From Thalassospira marina (lineage in GTDB: Bacteria; Pseudomonadota; Alphaproteobacteria; Rhodospirillales; Thalassospiraceae): a stretch of DNA of 64,000 nt. The stretch is taken from NCBI RefSeq assembly GCF_002844375.1, contig NZ_CP024199.1, forward strand, positions 1,624,001 to 1,688,000. Direction: 5' to 3'. The position numbers and the translations under genes were made by a program. Below, piece by piece: positions 36,583 to 45,618 of the stretch. Under the pieces are notes generated by a model that was not told where the DNA came from, searched no databases, and saw only the letters and a program-made list of their open reading frames with translations. How positions within the stretch are numbered: the stretch's first letter is position 1; each line of letters begins with the position of its first letter.

Positions 36583-38316
36583 ATGGCACCGATGAAACGG
36601 TTTTATTTGATCATGGCGGGTGTCCTGGCGGCAGTGTTTGTAACGGGCACAGCGTTTTCCTGGGCTCAGCAGGCAAACAACACCCCAAAACCCGAAACAT
36701 CATCAATGACATTAACAAAGGACGGGGCGCTTGATGCGCCCCTGCCACCCATTGGGCACAGCCTGTTTATCGCGCTTGATACCCGATCGGGCGATTATGT
36801 GCGTGCAACCCTTGCAAGTGGTGATGCGCCGGTTGATCTGCGATTGGTGGATGCTGATGGTAAATCATTGCGCCAGTTACTTACCTATTCCACTGGTAAG
36901 GGCGAATTTCAGTTCATTGCCCCGGCTGGTGCAATCGCGTTAAAGCTTGATCGTGCCAGCACGGATTTTATTCCCTATCCCGTTCATGACAACGCACTGG
37001 CCGGGCAGGGCGATGAAAGTGCAGCCAGCGCGACATTTCAGCTTTCAATCATTAATCAGGTTGAACCGGCCCGGCAGGTTGCCAGGCCGGAAGGGTATCA
37101 AAGCCCGATGATTGCCGGGATTGCCAATGACATTGCGGCGGGCAAGGACACGGATGGTTTTTGGCATGATGTAAAGACGGCTGGTTCGCCAATTATCGAA
37201 CGCGGTATTACCGCGCCTGGCACCGTTTTGATGACTTTTGTTTATCGTGGTGCCAGCCGTAATGTTCGTCTGTTTGGCGCACCTTCGGGTAACCACGAAT
37301 ATCTGCAACAACTGGCAAAATCCGATATCTGGTTCAAAAGCTTCACGGTGCCGGATTCCACCCGGTTATCCTATCAATTGGCGCCTGATGTGCCCGACCT
37401 GCCTGGAAGCCCGCGTGACCGGCGCATTGCCATTTTATCAACCGCGCAGATGGACCCGTTAAACCAGCATCCCTGGCCGGAAACCGGCGCGGACCGGTTT
37501 AATACCCAGTCAACGGTGACCCTTGAAAATGCCCCCATGCAGCCCGGTGTTCTGGCCGGGGAAAAGAATGCGGCGATCGGGCAGGGCACCTTAACCCGCC
37601 ATATCCTGACCAGCGAGATTTTGCATAATCAGCGCGAAGCCTTTATTTACCTGCCGCCTGATTTTGATGCGCAAAACCCCGATAATATTTTGCTGTTTGC
37701 CTTTGATGCCCGAACCTATCTGGGCAAAATTCAAACGCAGGCGATTTTGGATAATCTGATTGGTGCGGACCAGTTGCCCCCGGTGGTTGCCATTTTCCTT
37801 GCCAATCCCGATGCCGATGCCAGGGCGCGCGAACTGCCTGCCAACCCAACCTTTGCCGATGCCATGGCACAGGAATTTTTGCCCTGGGTGGCGGCCCAAA
37901 CCGGCATTACAGCCAACCCGGCACGAACAATTATCGCCGGTTCCAGCTATGGCGGGCTTGCCGCGGTTACGGTCGCGTTGCGCCATCCGCAGGTATTTGG
38001 TAATGCGCTTTCCATGTCCGGGTCATTCTGGTGGCATCCGGCCAATAGCCTGGCAGACCGCCAGGAATATGTTGTATCCCAGGTGGTGGAAAATCCGGTG
38101 GTGCCGGTGCGCATTTTTCTTGGTGCGGGGCTGTTTGAAACCGGTCATAGCGGTGTGGGGGGAATTATCGATACCAACCGCCATTTGCGCGATGTGCTGC
38201 ATGCCCGCAATTATGATGTGCAATACCGCGAATATGCCGGTGGGCATGACCATTTTGTTTGGCGGGGCGTGCTGGGCGATGGTTTGCTGGCCCTGTTTGG
38301 CAAGGACACCCCCTGA
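36583..38316 (+). CDS. Exported siderophore esterase, Fes/IroE-like with N-terminal jelly-roll domain
   Basis: A 577-residue protein. An N-terminal hydrophobic signal or anchor (FYLIMAGVLAAVFVTGTAFS) precedes a beta domain (about residues 60-130) resembling a bacterial pre-peptidase C-terminal jelly roll, then an enterochelin-esterase N-terminal-like segment (FVYRGASRNVRLFG) and an alpha/beta-hydrolase esterase (IIAGSSYGGLAAVTVALRHP, with the nucleophile Ser in GSSYGG). The end carries the likely base His (YAGGHDHFVWR). Exported triester-siderophore esterases release iron in the periplasm. It starts 3 bases after the receptor stop, which makes ferric siderophore hydrolysis the likely role. 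The exact siderophore is unknown. Confidence 0.85.
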   Translation: MAPMKRFYLIMAGVLAAVFVTGTAFSWAQQANNTPKPETSSMTLTKDGALDAPLPPIGHSLFIALDTRSGDYVRATLASGDAPVDLRLVDADGKSLRQLLTYSTGKGEFQFIAPAGAIALKLDRASTDFIPYPVHDNALAGQGDESAASATFQLSIINQVEPARQVARPEGYQSPMIAGIANDIAAGKDTDGFWHDVKTAGSPIIERGITAPGTVLMTFVYRGASRNVRLFGAPSGNHEYLQQLAKSDIWFKSFTVPDSTRLSYQLAPDVPDLPGSPRDRRIAILSTAQMDPLNQHPWPETGADRFNTQSTVTLENAPMQPGVLAGEKNAAIGQGTLTRHILTSEILHNQREAFIYLPPDFDAQNPDNILLFAFDARTYLGKIQTQAILDNLIGADQLPPVVAIFLANPDADARARELPANPTFADAMAQEFLPWVAAQTGITANPARTIIAGSSYGGLAAVTVALRHPQVFGNALSMSGSFWWHPANSLADRQEYVVSQVVENPVVPVRIFLGAGLFETGHSGVGGIIDTNRHLRDVLHARNYDVQYREYAGGHDHFVWRGVLGDGLLALFGKDTP

Positions 38317-38350
38317 TCGCGCCCGGTATGTTCCTGCTTATTTAAATGAT

Positions 38351-38382
38351 AAATGGCGATATCTGCGCGGATATCGCCATTT
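38351..38382 (+). terminator. Terminator of the receptor-esterase operon
   Basis: AAATGGCGATATC and GATATCGCCATTT form a 13-bp perfect stem with a 6-base loop between convergent genes, with a T/A tract on both sides. Confidence 0.85.
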
Positions 38383-38409
38383 TCTATTGGGGCGGCTGCC
38401 TGTACCCCA

Positions 38410-39207
38410 TTATTCGTGGCGCCAGGTGGGGTGCCGTTTTTCGACAAAGGCACCAATGCCTTCGCCAGCATCACTGGTTTGCATGTTTGTTGTCATAACC
38501 GATGATGCATAATCATAGGCACTTGCCAGCGGCATTTCGATCTGGCGATAAAAGGCTTCCTTGCCGATCTTGACGGTCGAGCCAGATTTTTCGGCAATGC
38601 GCGCGGCCAGATCGCGGGTTGCAGTTTCCAGTTCATCCTCGGAAACGATGTCGGAAATCAGGCCCATCTGCCAGGCTTGTTCTGCCGAAATCGGATCACC
38701 GGTTAGCAGCATGCGCATGGCATGTTTGCGTGCAATATTGCGCGAAAGGGCAACCATTGGCGTTGAACAGAACAGGCCGATATTAACACCGGGCGTCGCA
38801 AATTTTGCGGTGTCGCTGGCAACCGCTAGGTCGCAACTGGCGACCAACTGGCAGCCCGCAGCAGTTGCCATGCCATGTATTTGTGCAATAACCGGTTGGG
38901 GTAGCGTAACAATTCGCATCATCAATTCACTGCATTGGGCAAATAAAGCAGCATGCCCGTCACAATGTGAAATGCCTTTTAATTCTTTTAAATCATGACC
39001 AGCGCAAAATACCGGGCCATTTGCTGCAAGAATCACCGCGCGAATATTCGGCGACGCCGCAATATCATTTAGCTCCGTCAGTAACGCATCCATCATCTTT
39101 GAGGATAGGGCGTTTCTTTTTTTGGGTTGGTCCATGGTGAGGGTGACGACTGAATTGCTATCCTCACGGACTATACAATTTCCGGTAAATTCATCTTTTT
39201 GGATCAT
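38410..39207 (-). CDS. Enoyl-CoA hydratase/isomerase-family protein, ECHDC3-like
   Basis: A 265-residue crotonase-fold enzyme. The oxyanion-hole regions are CAGHDLKEL and MATAAGCQLVASCDLAVAS, with VNIGLFCSTP near the active site; the Cys/Ser in place of the usual catalytic Glu pair fits ECHDC3-like members, which may not be true hydratases. GGAGG with a 5-base spacer precedes the ATG at 39207. It has no beta-oxidation neighbours, so the substrate is open. Confidence 0.88.
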   Translation of the reverse strand: MIQKDEFTGNCIVREDSNSVVTLTMDQPKKRNALSSKMMDALLTELNDIAASPNIRAVILAANGPVFCAGHDLKELKGISHCDGHAALFAQCSELMMRIVTLPQPVIAQIHGMATAAGCQLVASCDLAVASDTAKFATPGVNIGLFCSTPMVALSRNIARKHAMRMLLTGDPISAEQAWQMGLISDIVSEDELETATRDLAARIAEKSGSTVKIGKEAFYRQIEMPLASAYDYASSVMTTNMQTSDAGEGIGAFVEKRHPTWRHE

Positions 39208-39369
39208 TTTTTCCTCCCTGGTGCAAATTTTACTGCACGACATTGTCCAATTGTCATAGCATGAAAAGCATGGTCGCTGTTATCACTTCAGTCAGACTTT
39301 TGTGGCAGAATTGCCTGCTCGAAAACGTGCCTGAATATTTGTAGCAGTTGCTGACATCAGGTGGACGAG

Positions 39370-40233
39370 ATGGAAGATCGCGAGAAACCGGAACGGGGTC
39401 CGCAGGAAACGGCCCCGTCTGCATATGTTTCCAATCGCCGGTTGCAACAAACCCGCCGGGTGCTTTCACCTGCGCGTCAGTCCTCGATGAACCGCTATGA
39501 CCGCCCGGAAGTGATTGAACGCGAACTGGAAGGAAAAAAGGCTGCTGCCATTGAGCGGCTGGCAGCCAAGGGCATTAACGTTACCCGGATTGGTCCTGAA
39601 CCGGAAAAAAACAGGGACCAGAACCCGGACCAGTTTGTCTGGGGAAATGATGATTCAAACCCGAATATAACGGGTAACGGGCTGCAAGACGGCGGGACAC
39701 GGCAACCACCTTCTTTTGAATGGAAGCGTGAAAATAATGACAATCGCCCCGAGGATGCGGATCTACCGACAAACACCGATCCGGCCCATTCGGGGCTTGC
39801 CTTAACGGATGAAAAGCCCGATATGGCGGCAAAGGCGCCAGAGGGCCATTCACAAGCAGACGATTTGTTGTCGCGATTTACGCAGGAACCACATTTTGAT
39901 GCTGCCGCACCCGAGCCTAACCCGGATTTGACTGATATGGCCATTGAACAGCATGGGTTGCGTTTACCGGATCACAAACCGGGCACCCCAAGACCGCAAA
40001 AACCGGCACCAACCGAACCCGTCGAGCATTTGCCAAGCGGGCGCCGCCGCGCCACGGCCGAAAGCTATGCCGCACTTGATAGCCTGGCCTCGCGCCCACC
40101 CAAGCAGCCCGAAAAACCCGAACGCCGCGGCGTTGAACGTTGGGCACCGCGCATTGGCGCCTACATGATTGCCGCTATTGCCGTTGGTTATGTGCTGGTA
40201 CTGACCGCGATTGAGCTTTACTCGCTGTTTTAA
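39370..40233 (+). CDS. Tail-anchored-like membrane protein of unknown function
   Basis: A 287-residue protein with a long, charged, disordered-looking N-terminal part (Pro/Asp/Asn/Glu-rich) and one C-terminal transmembrane helix (RIGAYMIAAIAVGYVLVLTA) ending at ELYSLF. It looks like a cytoplasmic domain held by a C-terminal anchor. A helical segment (IERELEGKKAAAIERLAAKG) near residue 50 could be a coiled coil. The ATG at 39370 follows AGGTGG by 5 bases; an in-frame GTG at 39361 overlaps that site and is rejected. I recognise no family. Confidence 0.65.
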   Translation: MEDREKPERGPQETAPSAYVSNRRLQQTRRVLSPARQSSMNRYDRPEVIERELEGKKAAAIERLAAKGINVTRIGPEPEKNRDQNPDQFVWGNDDSNPNITGNGLQDGGTRQPPSFEWKRENNDNRPEDADLPTNTDPAHSGLALTDEKPDMAAKAPEGHSQADDLLSRFTQEPHFDAAAPEPNPDLTDMAIEQHGLRLPDHKPGTPRPQKPAPTEPVEHLPSGRRRATAESYAALDSLASRPPKQPEKPERRGVERWAPRIGAYMIAAIAVGYVLVLTAIELYSLF

Positions 40234-40310
40234 CCCGTTCTGCGCACAGTGGCTATGCACTGCGCCTTGACAAGGCTTTGCGTCCGGTCTGAATGGAATT
40301 TCAATTTACG

Positions 40311-40341
40311 ATGGCGACACTTGTTAAGGTGTCGCCATTTC
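40311..40341 (+). terminator. Likely terminator hairpin
   Basis: ATGGCGACAC and GTGTCGCCAT form a 10-bp perfect stem with an 8-base loop, followed by TTTCTG. It lies 78 bases past the preceding stop codon. Confidence 0.65.
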
Positions 40342-40583
40342 TGCATCTGGTCACTTTAACCTGCTTTGAGTCATGGCCTTAATATGGACCATCAATGGAT
40401 CGTCAATTCCTTTATTACAGCCAGGATGATCATGAAGCGGTTTTCAAGTCTCCTTCTGGTTTGTTTAGGCGAAAGGGCAATGGGTCGGGACCGCTATACG
40501 TTCCCCGCTTCACTTTTTCCTTTGTTTTTCCCTCTCAGACATAGGGCAGGCGATGCAGCAAATTCCGGCATGACGTAGCTACC
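40342..40583. other. Gene-free stretch upstream of the thioesterase
   Basis: About 240 bases with no supportable gene. With the flanking hairpin and palindrome the whole 40234-40647 gap is non-coding. Confidence 0.5.
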
Positions 40584-40609
40584 TATTTACGTTAACGTTA
40601 ACGTAAATA
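40584..40609. promoter_or_regulatory. 26-bp perfect palindrome, probable operator
   Basis: The half-site TATTTACGTTAAC is followed directly by its exact reverse complement, ending 38 bases before the thioesterase ATG. The position fits a repressor or MerR-type operator; the regulator is not identified. Confidence 0.7.
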
Positions 40610-40647
40610 ATGGGCAGCACGCCCAACGCAGCGGGAGGCGCGTATTC

Positions 40648-41091
40648 ATGGCAACTGGAAATGAAACTGGCATCAGCACCGGTGATTTTGACCGTATCAT
40701 GGCGCAAAAGGTGCCATACGTCGGGGATATGGGCATTGTCACCGAAAGCCTGGAAGGCGGTGTTGCCCGCTTAAGGCTGCCTTTTAATCCGCGTTATATA
40801 CGGCCGGGAAATGTGGTTTGCGGCCCGGCGATTTTCGCCCTGGCCGATATTGCGCTTTATGCTGTTGCCTGGATGGTTGCGCCGGTGGCCGACCATGCGG
40901 TAACAACCGAGGCGACGGTGCATTTCCTGTCCGGGGCAAAGCCGGGTGATCTGATTGCGGAAGCCAGCATCCTGAAGGCAGGCAAGCGGCTGTTGATTGC
41001 CCAGTGTGACATTCGATCAGCCGTTGATAATGCCCTTTGTGCCCATGTGATTGGCACCTATGCAATGCCGCCGGCAGGCAAAGCGGGATAA
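40648..41091 (+). CDS. PaaI-family acyl-CoA thioesterase
   Basis: A 147-residue hotdog-fold thioesterase. The core has LPFNPRYIRPGNVVCGPAIF, ADIALYAVAWM and TTEATVHFLSGAKPGDLIAE, matching the PaaI/YbgC-like branch. GGGAGG with a 9-base spacer precedes the ATG. A 26-bp palindrome lies just upstream, so it is probably regulated by an acyl-CoA- or metabolite-sensing factor. It is followed by the ribosomal operon in the same direction. Confidence 0.88.
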   Translation: MATGNETGISTGDFDRIMAQKVPYVGDMGIVTESLEGGVARLRLPFNPRYIRPGNVVCGPAIFALADIALYAVAWMVAPVADHAVTTEATVHFLSGAKPGDLIAEASILKAGKRLLIAQCDIRSAVDNALCAHVIGTYAMPPAGKAG

Positions 41092-41250
41092 AAAAGCGGA
41101 TATGTGTGTGGTAAAATAATACCAAAACATATAAGTTATTGTTTTATAACGAATTATTCCTGTTGCTTTCCCGGTGGAAATTGGCATACTGCGCCCACTT
41201 TCAGCGAGGGGCGATTCCCTCCGTGAAAACCAGTTTCAGGTAAAGAATTT

Positions 41251-41718
41251 ATGAAAACCTTCACTGCGACACCGAGCGACATTGAGCGCAAATGGTTCGT
41301 GATCGACGCAGAAGACGTCGTTCTCGGTCGTTTGGCTGCAATCGTTGCCAATCGTCTTCGGGGCAAGCACAAAGCCATGTTTACCCCGCACATGGATTGT
41401 GGCGATCACATCGTTATCGTCAATGCCGAAAAGGTCAAACTGACCGGCCGTAAACTGACCGACAAGAAGTTTTACTGGCACACCGGTTACCCGGGCGGCA
41501 TCAAAGAACGCACCATGGACAAACTCCTGGGTGGCGAACATCCGGAACGCGTTATCATCAAAGCTGTTGAACGCATGATGAGCCGTGGCCCGCTGCGCAG
41601 CCAGGTTATGACCAAGTTGCACGTTTATGCCGGTACGGAACATCCGCATGAAGCGCAGCAGCCGGAAGTGCTCGATGTATCGGCACTGAACGAAAAGAAT
41701 AAGCGGAGCGCTAAATAA
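41251..41718 (+). CDS. rplM: 50S ribosomal protein L13
   Basis: Large-subunit ribosomal protein, 155 residues. It shows the bacterial L13 pattern: KTFTATPSDIERKWFVIDAE, LGRLAAIVANRLRGKHK, ERMMSRGPLRSQVMTKLHVY and a C-terminal basic end. AGGTAAAG precedes the ATG at 41251. The stop codon overlaps the rpsI start by one base, so the pair is co-translated. The 160-base leader holds a small GAGGG/CCCTC hairpin near 41206-41220 whose function, if any, is unknown. Confidence 0.98.
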   Translation: MKTFTATPSDIERKWFVIDAEDVVLGRLAAIVANRLRGKHKAMFTPHMDCGDHIVIVNAEKVKLTGRKLTDKKFYWHTGYPGGIKERTMDKLLGGEHPERVIIKAVERMMSRGPLRSQVMTKLHVYAGTEHPHEAQQPEVLDVSALNEKNKRSAK

Positions 41719-42203
41719 TGGCCGACACCAAAACTCTTGAAGATCTCAAGGATCTGGCGCCGGCTGGTCAGGCCGCTGCTTCTGAAAGCACCCTGCCGGA
41801 ACCGAAGATCGACGAACTGGGCCGTGCCTATGCAACCGGCCGTCGTAAAAACGCAATTGCTCGTGTCTGGATCAAACGCGGTTCGGGCAAGATCACCGTT
41901 AACGGTCGCGAATTCGAAAACTATTTCGGTCGCCCGGTTCTGCGCATGCTGATCAACCAGCCGTTCGGCGCTGCTGGTCGTAACGAACAGTATGACGTGT
42001 TCTGCACCGTTGTTGGTGGTGGTCTTTCCGGTCAGGCCGGTGCAGTCCGTCACGGCATTTCGCGTGCCCTGATCAATTTCGAACCGGAACTGCGCAAAGT
42101 TCTGAAGTCCGGTGGGTTCCTCACCCGTGACTCGCGTGCAGTTGAACGTAAGAAATACGGTAAAGCCAAAGCCCGCCGCAGCTTCCAGTTCTCGAAGCGC
42201 TAA
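41718..42203 (+). CDS. rpsI: 30S ribosomal protein S9
   Basis: Small-subunit ribosomal protein, 161 residues. The first 30 residues are an alphaproteobacterial-style extension; the S9 core begins AYATGRRKNAIARVWIK and ends with the C-terminal GKAKARRSFQFSKR that contacts tRNA in the P site. The start overlaps the rplM stop by one base. A 11-bp hairpin terminator follows 31 bases later. Confidence 0.98.
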   Translation: MADTKTLEDLKDLAPAGQAAASESTLPEPKIDELGRAYATGRRKNAIARVWIKRGSGKITVNGREFENYFGRPVLRMLINQPFGAAGRNEQYDVFCTVVGGGLSGQAGAVRHGISRALINFEPELRKVLKSGGFLTRDSRAVERKKYGKAKARRSFQFSKR

Positions 42204-42234
42204 CCGGCAGCTATACGCGATCGCGATTTCAAAG

Positions 42235-42265
42235 AAGCCCGCTGGTTACGCCAGCGGGCTTTTTC
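42235..42265 (+). terminator. Terminator of rplM-rpsI
   Basis: AAGCCCGCTGG and CCAGCGGGCTT form an 11-bp perfect stem with a 5-base loop, followed by TTT. Confidence 0.92.
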
Positions 42266-42331
42266 TGTTTTGGACGAATATTCGACATGGCGGGTTTTCC
42301 CGCCTGAACACTCAAACATTCAGGGATCAAA

Positions 42332-43315
42332 ATGCAGTACAGAATTCTGCACGAACAGGACTTGCCCGCCCTCGAAGGCTTTTTGTCGACCTATTCCAGC
42401 AGCACGATGTTTCTGCGCAATAATTTGCGTGCTGCCGGTATGGGCCGACGTAGTCATCCGCTTTCTGCCGATTATTATGCCGCCATCAATGCCAAGGGTG
42501 CCATATGCGCCGTTATTGCCCATATGCGGGCAGGCAACATTCTTGTGCAGGGTGGGGGCGATGGCATCCTATCGGCACGTCTGAGCACGGGCACAGATAC
42601 AGGTGTGTCGAATGACGCGCTCGCGAATGTGCAAAATCTGGCCGCAATCGACCCGCCCATGGCGGCCCTTGCTGCCTTTTGCCAAAGCAGGCTGGACGGG
42701 CGTGTTACCGGCGTTTTGGGGCCATCTGCTGCGGTGCAGGTTGTGCAGGATGCATTTGGTTTGCAGCCAGATGGGTTCACCATCAATCATGATGAAACCC
42801 TTTATTCCCTGTCGCTAAGCGATCTGCAATTGCCGATCCATCCGCTGGGTGACAGCTACCAGGTCGAAGATGCCGCCAGAATGGACCGGGCAACTTTGCT
42901 GCGCTGGATGCGTCAATACGAGATTGAAGCACTCGGCGCGGAAGAAAGCCCGGTACTCGATGGTCATGTGGCATCGCGGGTGGTAAATGCGCTTGAGGAT
43001 CGCTGCTGGTGGGTTTTGTTTGTTGATGGGCAGCCAGTATCGCTGACGGGATTTAATGCCCGTCTGCCCGATGCGGTGCAGGTCGGCCCGGTCTGGACGC
43101 CACCGGCATACCGCAATATGGGTTATGCGCGGTTTCTGGTCGGGCGCAGTTTGCTGGCGGCGCGTGCACGCGGGGTAAAACAGGCGGTATTGTTTGCCAA
43201 TAACCCGGCAGCCTGCCGTGCCTATGAGGCCCTTGGTTTTACTGCCATTGGCCAATATCGGCTGTCGCAATTGCGAAAGCCTGTTGTGCTGGCTGATCAA
43301 ATACCTGCCATGTAA
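42332..43315 (+). CDS. GNAT-family N-acetyltransferase
   Basis: A 327-residue protein whose C-terminal half is a GNAT acetyltransferase: VGPVWTPPAYRNMGYARFLV is the acetyl-CoA-binding strand and loop region, followed by ANNPAACRAYEALGFTAIGQ. The N-terminal half looks like a second, degenerate GNAT-like fold (ALEGFLSTYSSSTMFLRNNL). The acceptor is unknown. The gene stands alone after the ribosomal operon. Confidence 0.85.
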   Translation: MQYRILHEQDLPALEGFLSTYSSSTMFLRNNLRAAGMGRRSHPLSADYYAAINAKGAICAVIAHMRAGNILVQGGGDGILSARLSTGTDTGVSNDALANVQNLAAIDPPMAALAAFCQSRLDGRVTGVLGPSAAVQVVQDAFGLQPDGFTINHDETLYSLSLSDLQLPIHPLGDSYQVEDAARMDRATLLRWMRQYEIEALGAEESPVLDGHVASRVVNALEDRCWWVLFVDGQPVSLTGFNARLPDAVQVGPVWTPPAYRNMGYARFLVGRSLLAARARGVKQAVLFANNPAACRAYEALGFTAIGQYRLSQLRKPVVLADQIPAM

Positions 43316-43387
43316 GGGCAAAATATTGGGGGCTGTCGGGGATGGGTGCGTACCATGAATGGTGCGTGCTGTGCCTGGCAGTCCTGC

Positions 43388-43642
43388 TTATTTCGTGCTT
43401 TGCATAAACTTTAAAATAAGCGGCTGCAGGCATTTAAGGATGATGTTTGCCCCGATGATAAAGATAAAGCAGTAAACCACAAACCCCTGGGAAACCAGAT
43501 TAAGACCAGCATAGGCGATCAGCACGGCAAAAAGCAAAAATGCCGAAATGCCCAAAATAACCATGATCATATCGCTGATATATTGTTTCTGGGCATCCGT
43601 GCTCATGTCGTCAAATTTGGGGCGAACTGGCTTTGTGCTCAT
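43388..43642 (-). CDS. Small two-helix membrane protein of unknown function
   Basis: An 84-residue protein with two hydrophobic helices (MVILGISAFLLFAVLIAYAG and FVVYCFIFIIGANIILKC). The ATG at 43642 (MSTKPVRPKFDD) follows GGGA by 6 bases. I recognise no family; length and layout fit small inner-membrane proteins. Confidence 0.6.
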   Translation of the reverse strand: MSTKPVRPKFDDMSTDAQKQYISDMIMVILGISAFLLFAVLIAYAGLNLVSQGFVVYCFIFIIGANIILKCLQPLILKFMQSTK

Positions 43643-43741
43643 TGGTAGGTCCCGGTTTGTGGTGCCTTTTAACGGTTGTTTTAACCATAGTGGCAAAATC
43701 GGGCTGTTTTAAGAAGGGTTTGGTCTGCAGGCACAAAATGC

Positions 43742-43783
43742 AAAAGGCCGGTTCATCGCGCATATGCAACGAACCGGCCTTTT
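43742..43783 (-). terminator. Terminator of the phosphoethanolamine transferase gene
   Basis: AAAAGGCCGGTTC and GAACCGGCCTTTT form a 13-bp perfect stem with a 16-base loop, 22 bases past the transferase stop codon. Confidence 0.88.
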
Positions 43784-43804
43784 GATTAAAACCATCCGAC
43801 GTCT

Positions 43805-45499
43805 TTATTGCACAATGGGCTGCGCCGGGTTGTTCGATGCGGTATGTGTGCCCGGCGTTTCACATTTTGCCAGAATGTCATGGTCGGCCTGATACAGGCT
43901 GGTCGAAACATCAAACAGGCCAAGCACGGTTGAAAAAAGATTGTCCTGTGAATAGGCATCATTTCGCGCGGTGTTGCTGACGCAGGACGTGTCGATATTT
44001 TTGCTTTCGGCGGTTCGTTTTGCCATCCACATGAACATTGGGACATGTGTTTGTTGTGACGGGGCAAAGACATAGGGCGCGCCATGCAGGTACAGGCCGT
44101 TTTCGCCGAGTGATTCACCATGATCGGATACATAAAGCAGCGATGTATTGTAATCCGATGACAGGCTTTGCAGTTTCGCGATCATCTGCGAGATGATGTA
44201 ATCGGTGTAACGGATTGAATTATCGTAACTGTTGACCAGTTCCTCGCTGCTGCAATTTTCAATGTCACTGCGCGGGCAATCCGGGGTGAAGGCACGGAAA
44301 TCATCGGGGTAGCGCTGGTAATAGGTTGGCCCGTGGCTGCCGATGATATGAAACACCATCAGTTTGTCGCCCGCTTTCATCGCTGCCATTTCCGGGTCGA
44401 TATCTTCAAGCATGGCGGCATCCAGGCAGGAATGGCCGTTGCACAGGTCAGGATACATATCGGGCGACAATTCGATATTCGGCACCCGGTCACACACACC
44501 TTTGCAGCCGCCGTCATTTTCCTTCCAGAATACCGAAACCCCGGTTCTCGCCACGATATCAAGCAGGTTTTCCCGTTTGGCCGCGTGGGAGCCATCAAAA
44601 TTCGCATGTGTCATGTCAGAAAACATGCAGGGCACGGAAATGGCCGTTGCCGTCCCGCAGGAACTGACATTCTGAAAGCTGACAAGGCCGGGTATATCGC
44701 GGGTGAAAGGCGATGTATCGCGTTTGTAGCCATCAAGGGCGACGTTTTCGGCGCGTGCCGTTTCCCCGATCACCAGAAAAACAAGGTTCGGCTTGCCAAA
44801 GGATGGCTGGCGTTTGGCATCTTCGCCAATTTTCTGGAACGGGATGAAATGCGCCTTGTATTGCATTTTGCCATATTGAATACCCGCCACAACATAGTTG
44901 AACGGCATGGCTTCCTTGCCAAGGATTTTGTTGTTTCGCCCGACCGATGCATAGTTTTTGAAATAACCCGCGCCCAAAAGGCCGGTAACGGCAAGCACGA
45001 CGGTTAAAATTACCAATCGCTGGGCCAGCCCGGCAAATATGGTTTTGGGGTATTTCAGCGGAACGGCAATTAACAGGATGGCGGGCAAAATCCCGGTCAG
45101 GAAAATCCACATCACCGAACTGCCACTGACATAGGAAAGGGCCTCGGCGGGGTAGGTTTCGGCGAAGTTGGTAAACATCGCCCGGTCAAAAACAATGCCG
45201 TAATGCTGCATGGCATAATTGGCAACCGCACCCGTAACGATGAAAAACACCAATGCAGGTTTCAGTACATATTTGAAACTGAAAGGCACAAAAACCAGTG
45301 TCAGTGCCAGGATCACGACAAAAGGTGCCGTGGCGGCAAAGATCGGGTCGTATTCATCCATTTGCGACAGGATCGAATAGAAATGCCGCAATAGAACCCA
45401 GTTAAAGGTTGCGGTGAAATACAGCACGGTAACGATCAGCGCGATGCGATAATCAATTGCCGGGAACCGTAAGTTTTTGCGCCAGCTGGAAAAATTCAT
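43805..45499 (-). CDS. Phosphoethanolamine transferase, EptA-like
   Basis: A 564-residue inner-membrane enzyme that adds phosphoethanolamine to lipid A or a similar target in the periplasm. Five N-terminal transmembrane helices precede a sulfatase-like domain with VIGETARAENVALDGYKR (zinc-binding Glu), SCGTATAISVPCM (nucleophile Thr), HIIGSHGP and LYVSDHGESLGENGLYLHG. Several Cys pairs (GCKGVCD, DLCNGHSCLD) fit the disulphides of EptA/MCR proteins. The ATG at 45499 (MNFSSWRKN) is used rather than the longer open frame. Expected to alter surface charge and polymyxin sensitivity; regulation not visible, though a QseBC-type system lies 1 kb away. Confidence 0.93.
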   Translation of the reverse strand: MNFSSWRKNLRFPAIDYRIALIVTVLYFTATFNWVLLRHFYSILSQMDEYDPIFAATAPFVVILALTLVFVPFSFKYVLKPALVFFIVTGAVANYAMQHYGIVFDRAMFTNFAETYPAEALSYVSGSSVMWIFLTGILPAILLIAVPLKYPKTIFAGLAQRLVILTVVLAVTGLLGAGYFKNYASVGRNNKILGKEAMPFNYVVAGIQYGKMQYKAHFIPFQKIGEDAKRQPSFGKPNLVFLVIGETARAENVALDGYKRDTSPFTRDIPGLVSFQNVSSCGTATAISVPCMFSDMTHANFDGSHAAKRENLLDIVARTGVSVFWKENDGGCKGVCDRVPNIELSPDMYPDLCNGHSCLDAAMLEDIDPEMAAMKAGDKLMVFHIIGSHGPTYYQRYPDDFRAFTPDCPRSDIENCSSEELVNSYDNSIRYTDYIISQMIAKLQSLSSDYNTSLLYVSDHGESLGENGLYLHGAPYVFAPSQQTHVPMFMWMAKRTAESKNIDTSCVSNTARNDAYSQDNLFSTVLGLFDVSTSLYQADHDILAKCETPGTHTASNNPAQPIVQ

Positions 45500-45618
45500 T
45501 GTCACAATCCATGGGCAATTGCCCGTTACGGGGTAGGGGGAGGAATTGTTTGTTTTGCCTTTCCCGGCGACGGGCATTGCTGCGATCAGCCGGAAAAGGT
45601 GCATTCGGGATCAACGGA

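Noticed and set aside
41092..41250. Ribosomal leader RNA before rplM
   Set aside because: Only a small GAGGG/CCCTC hairpin is visible; it does not match a leader I can name.
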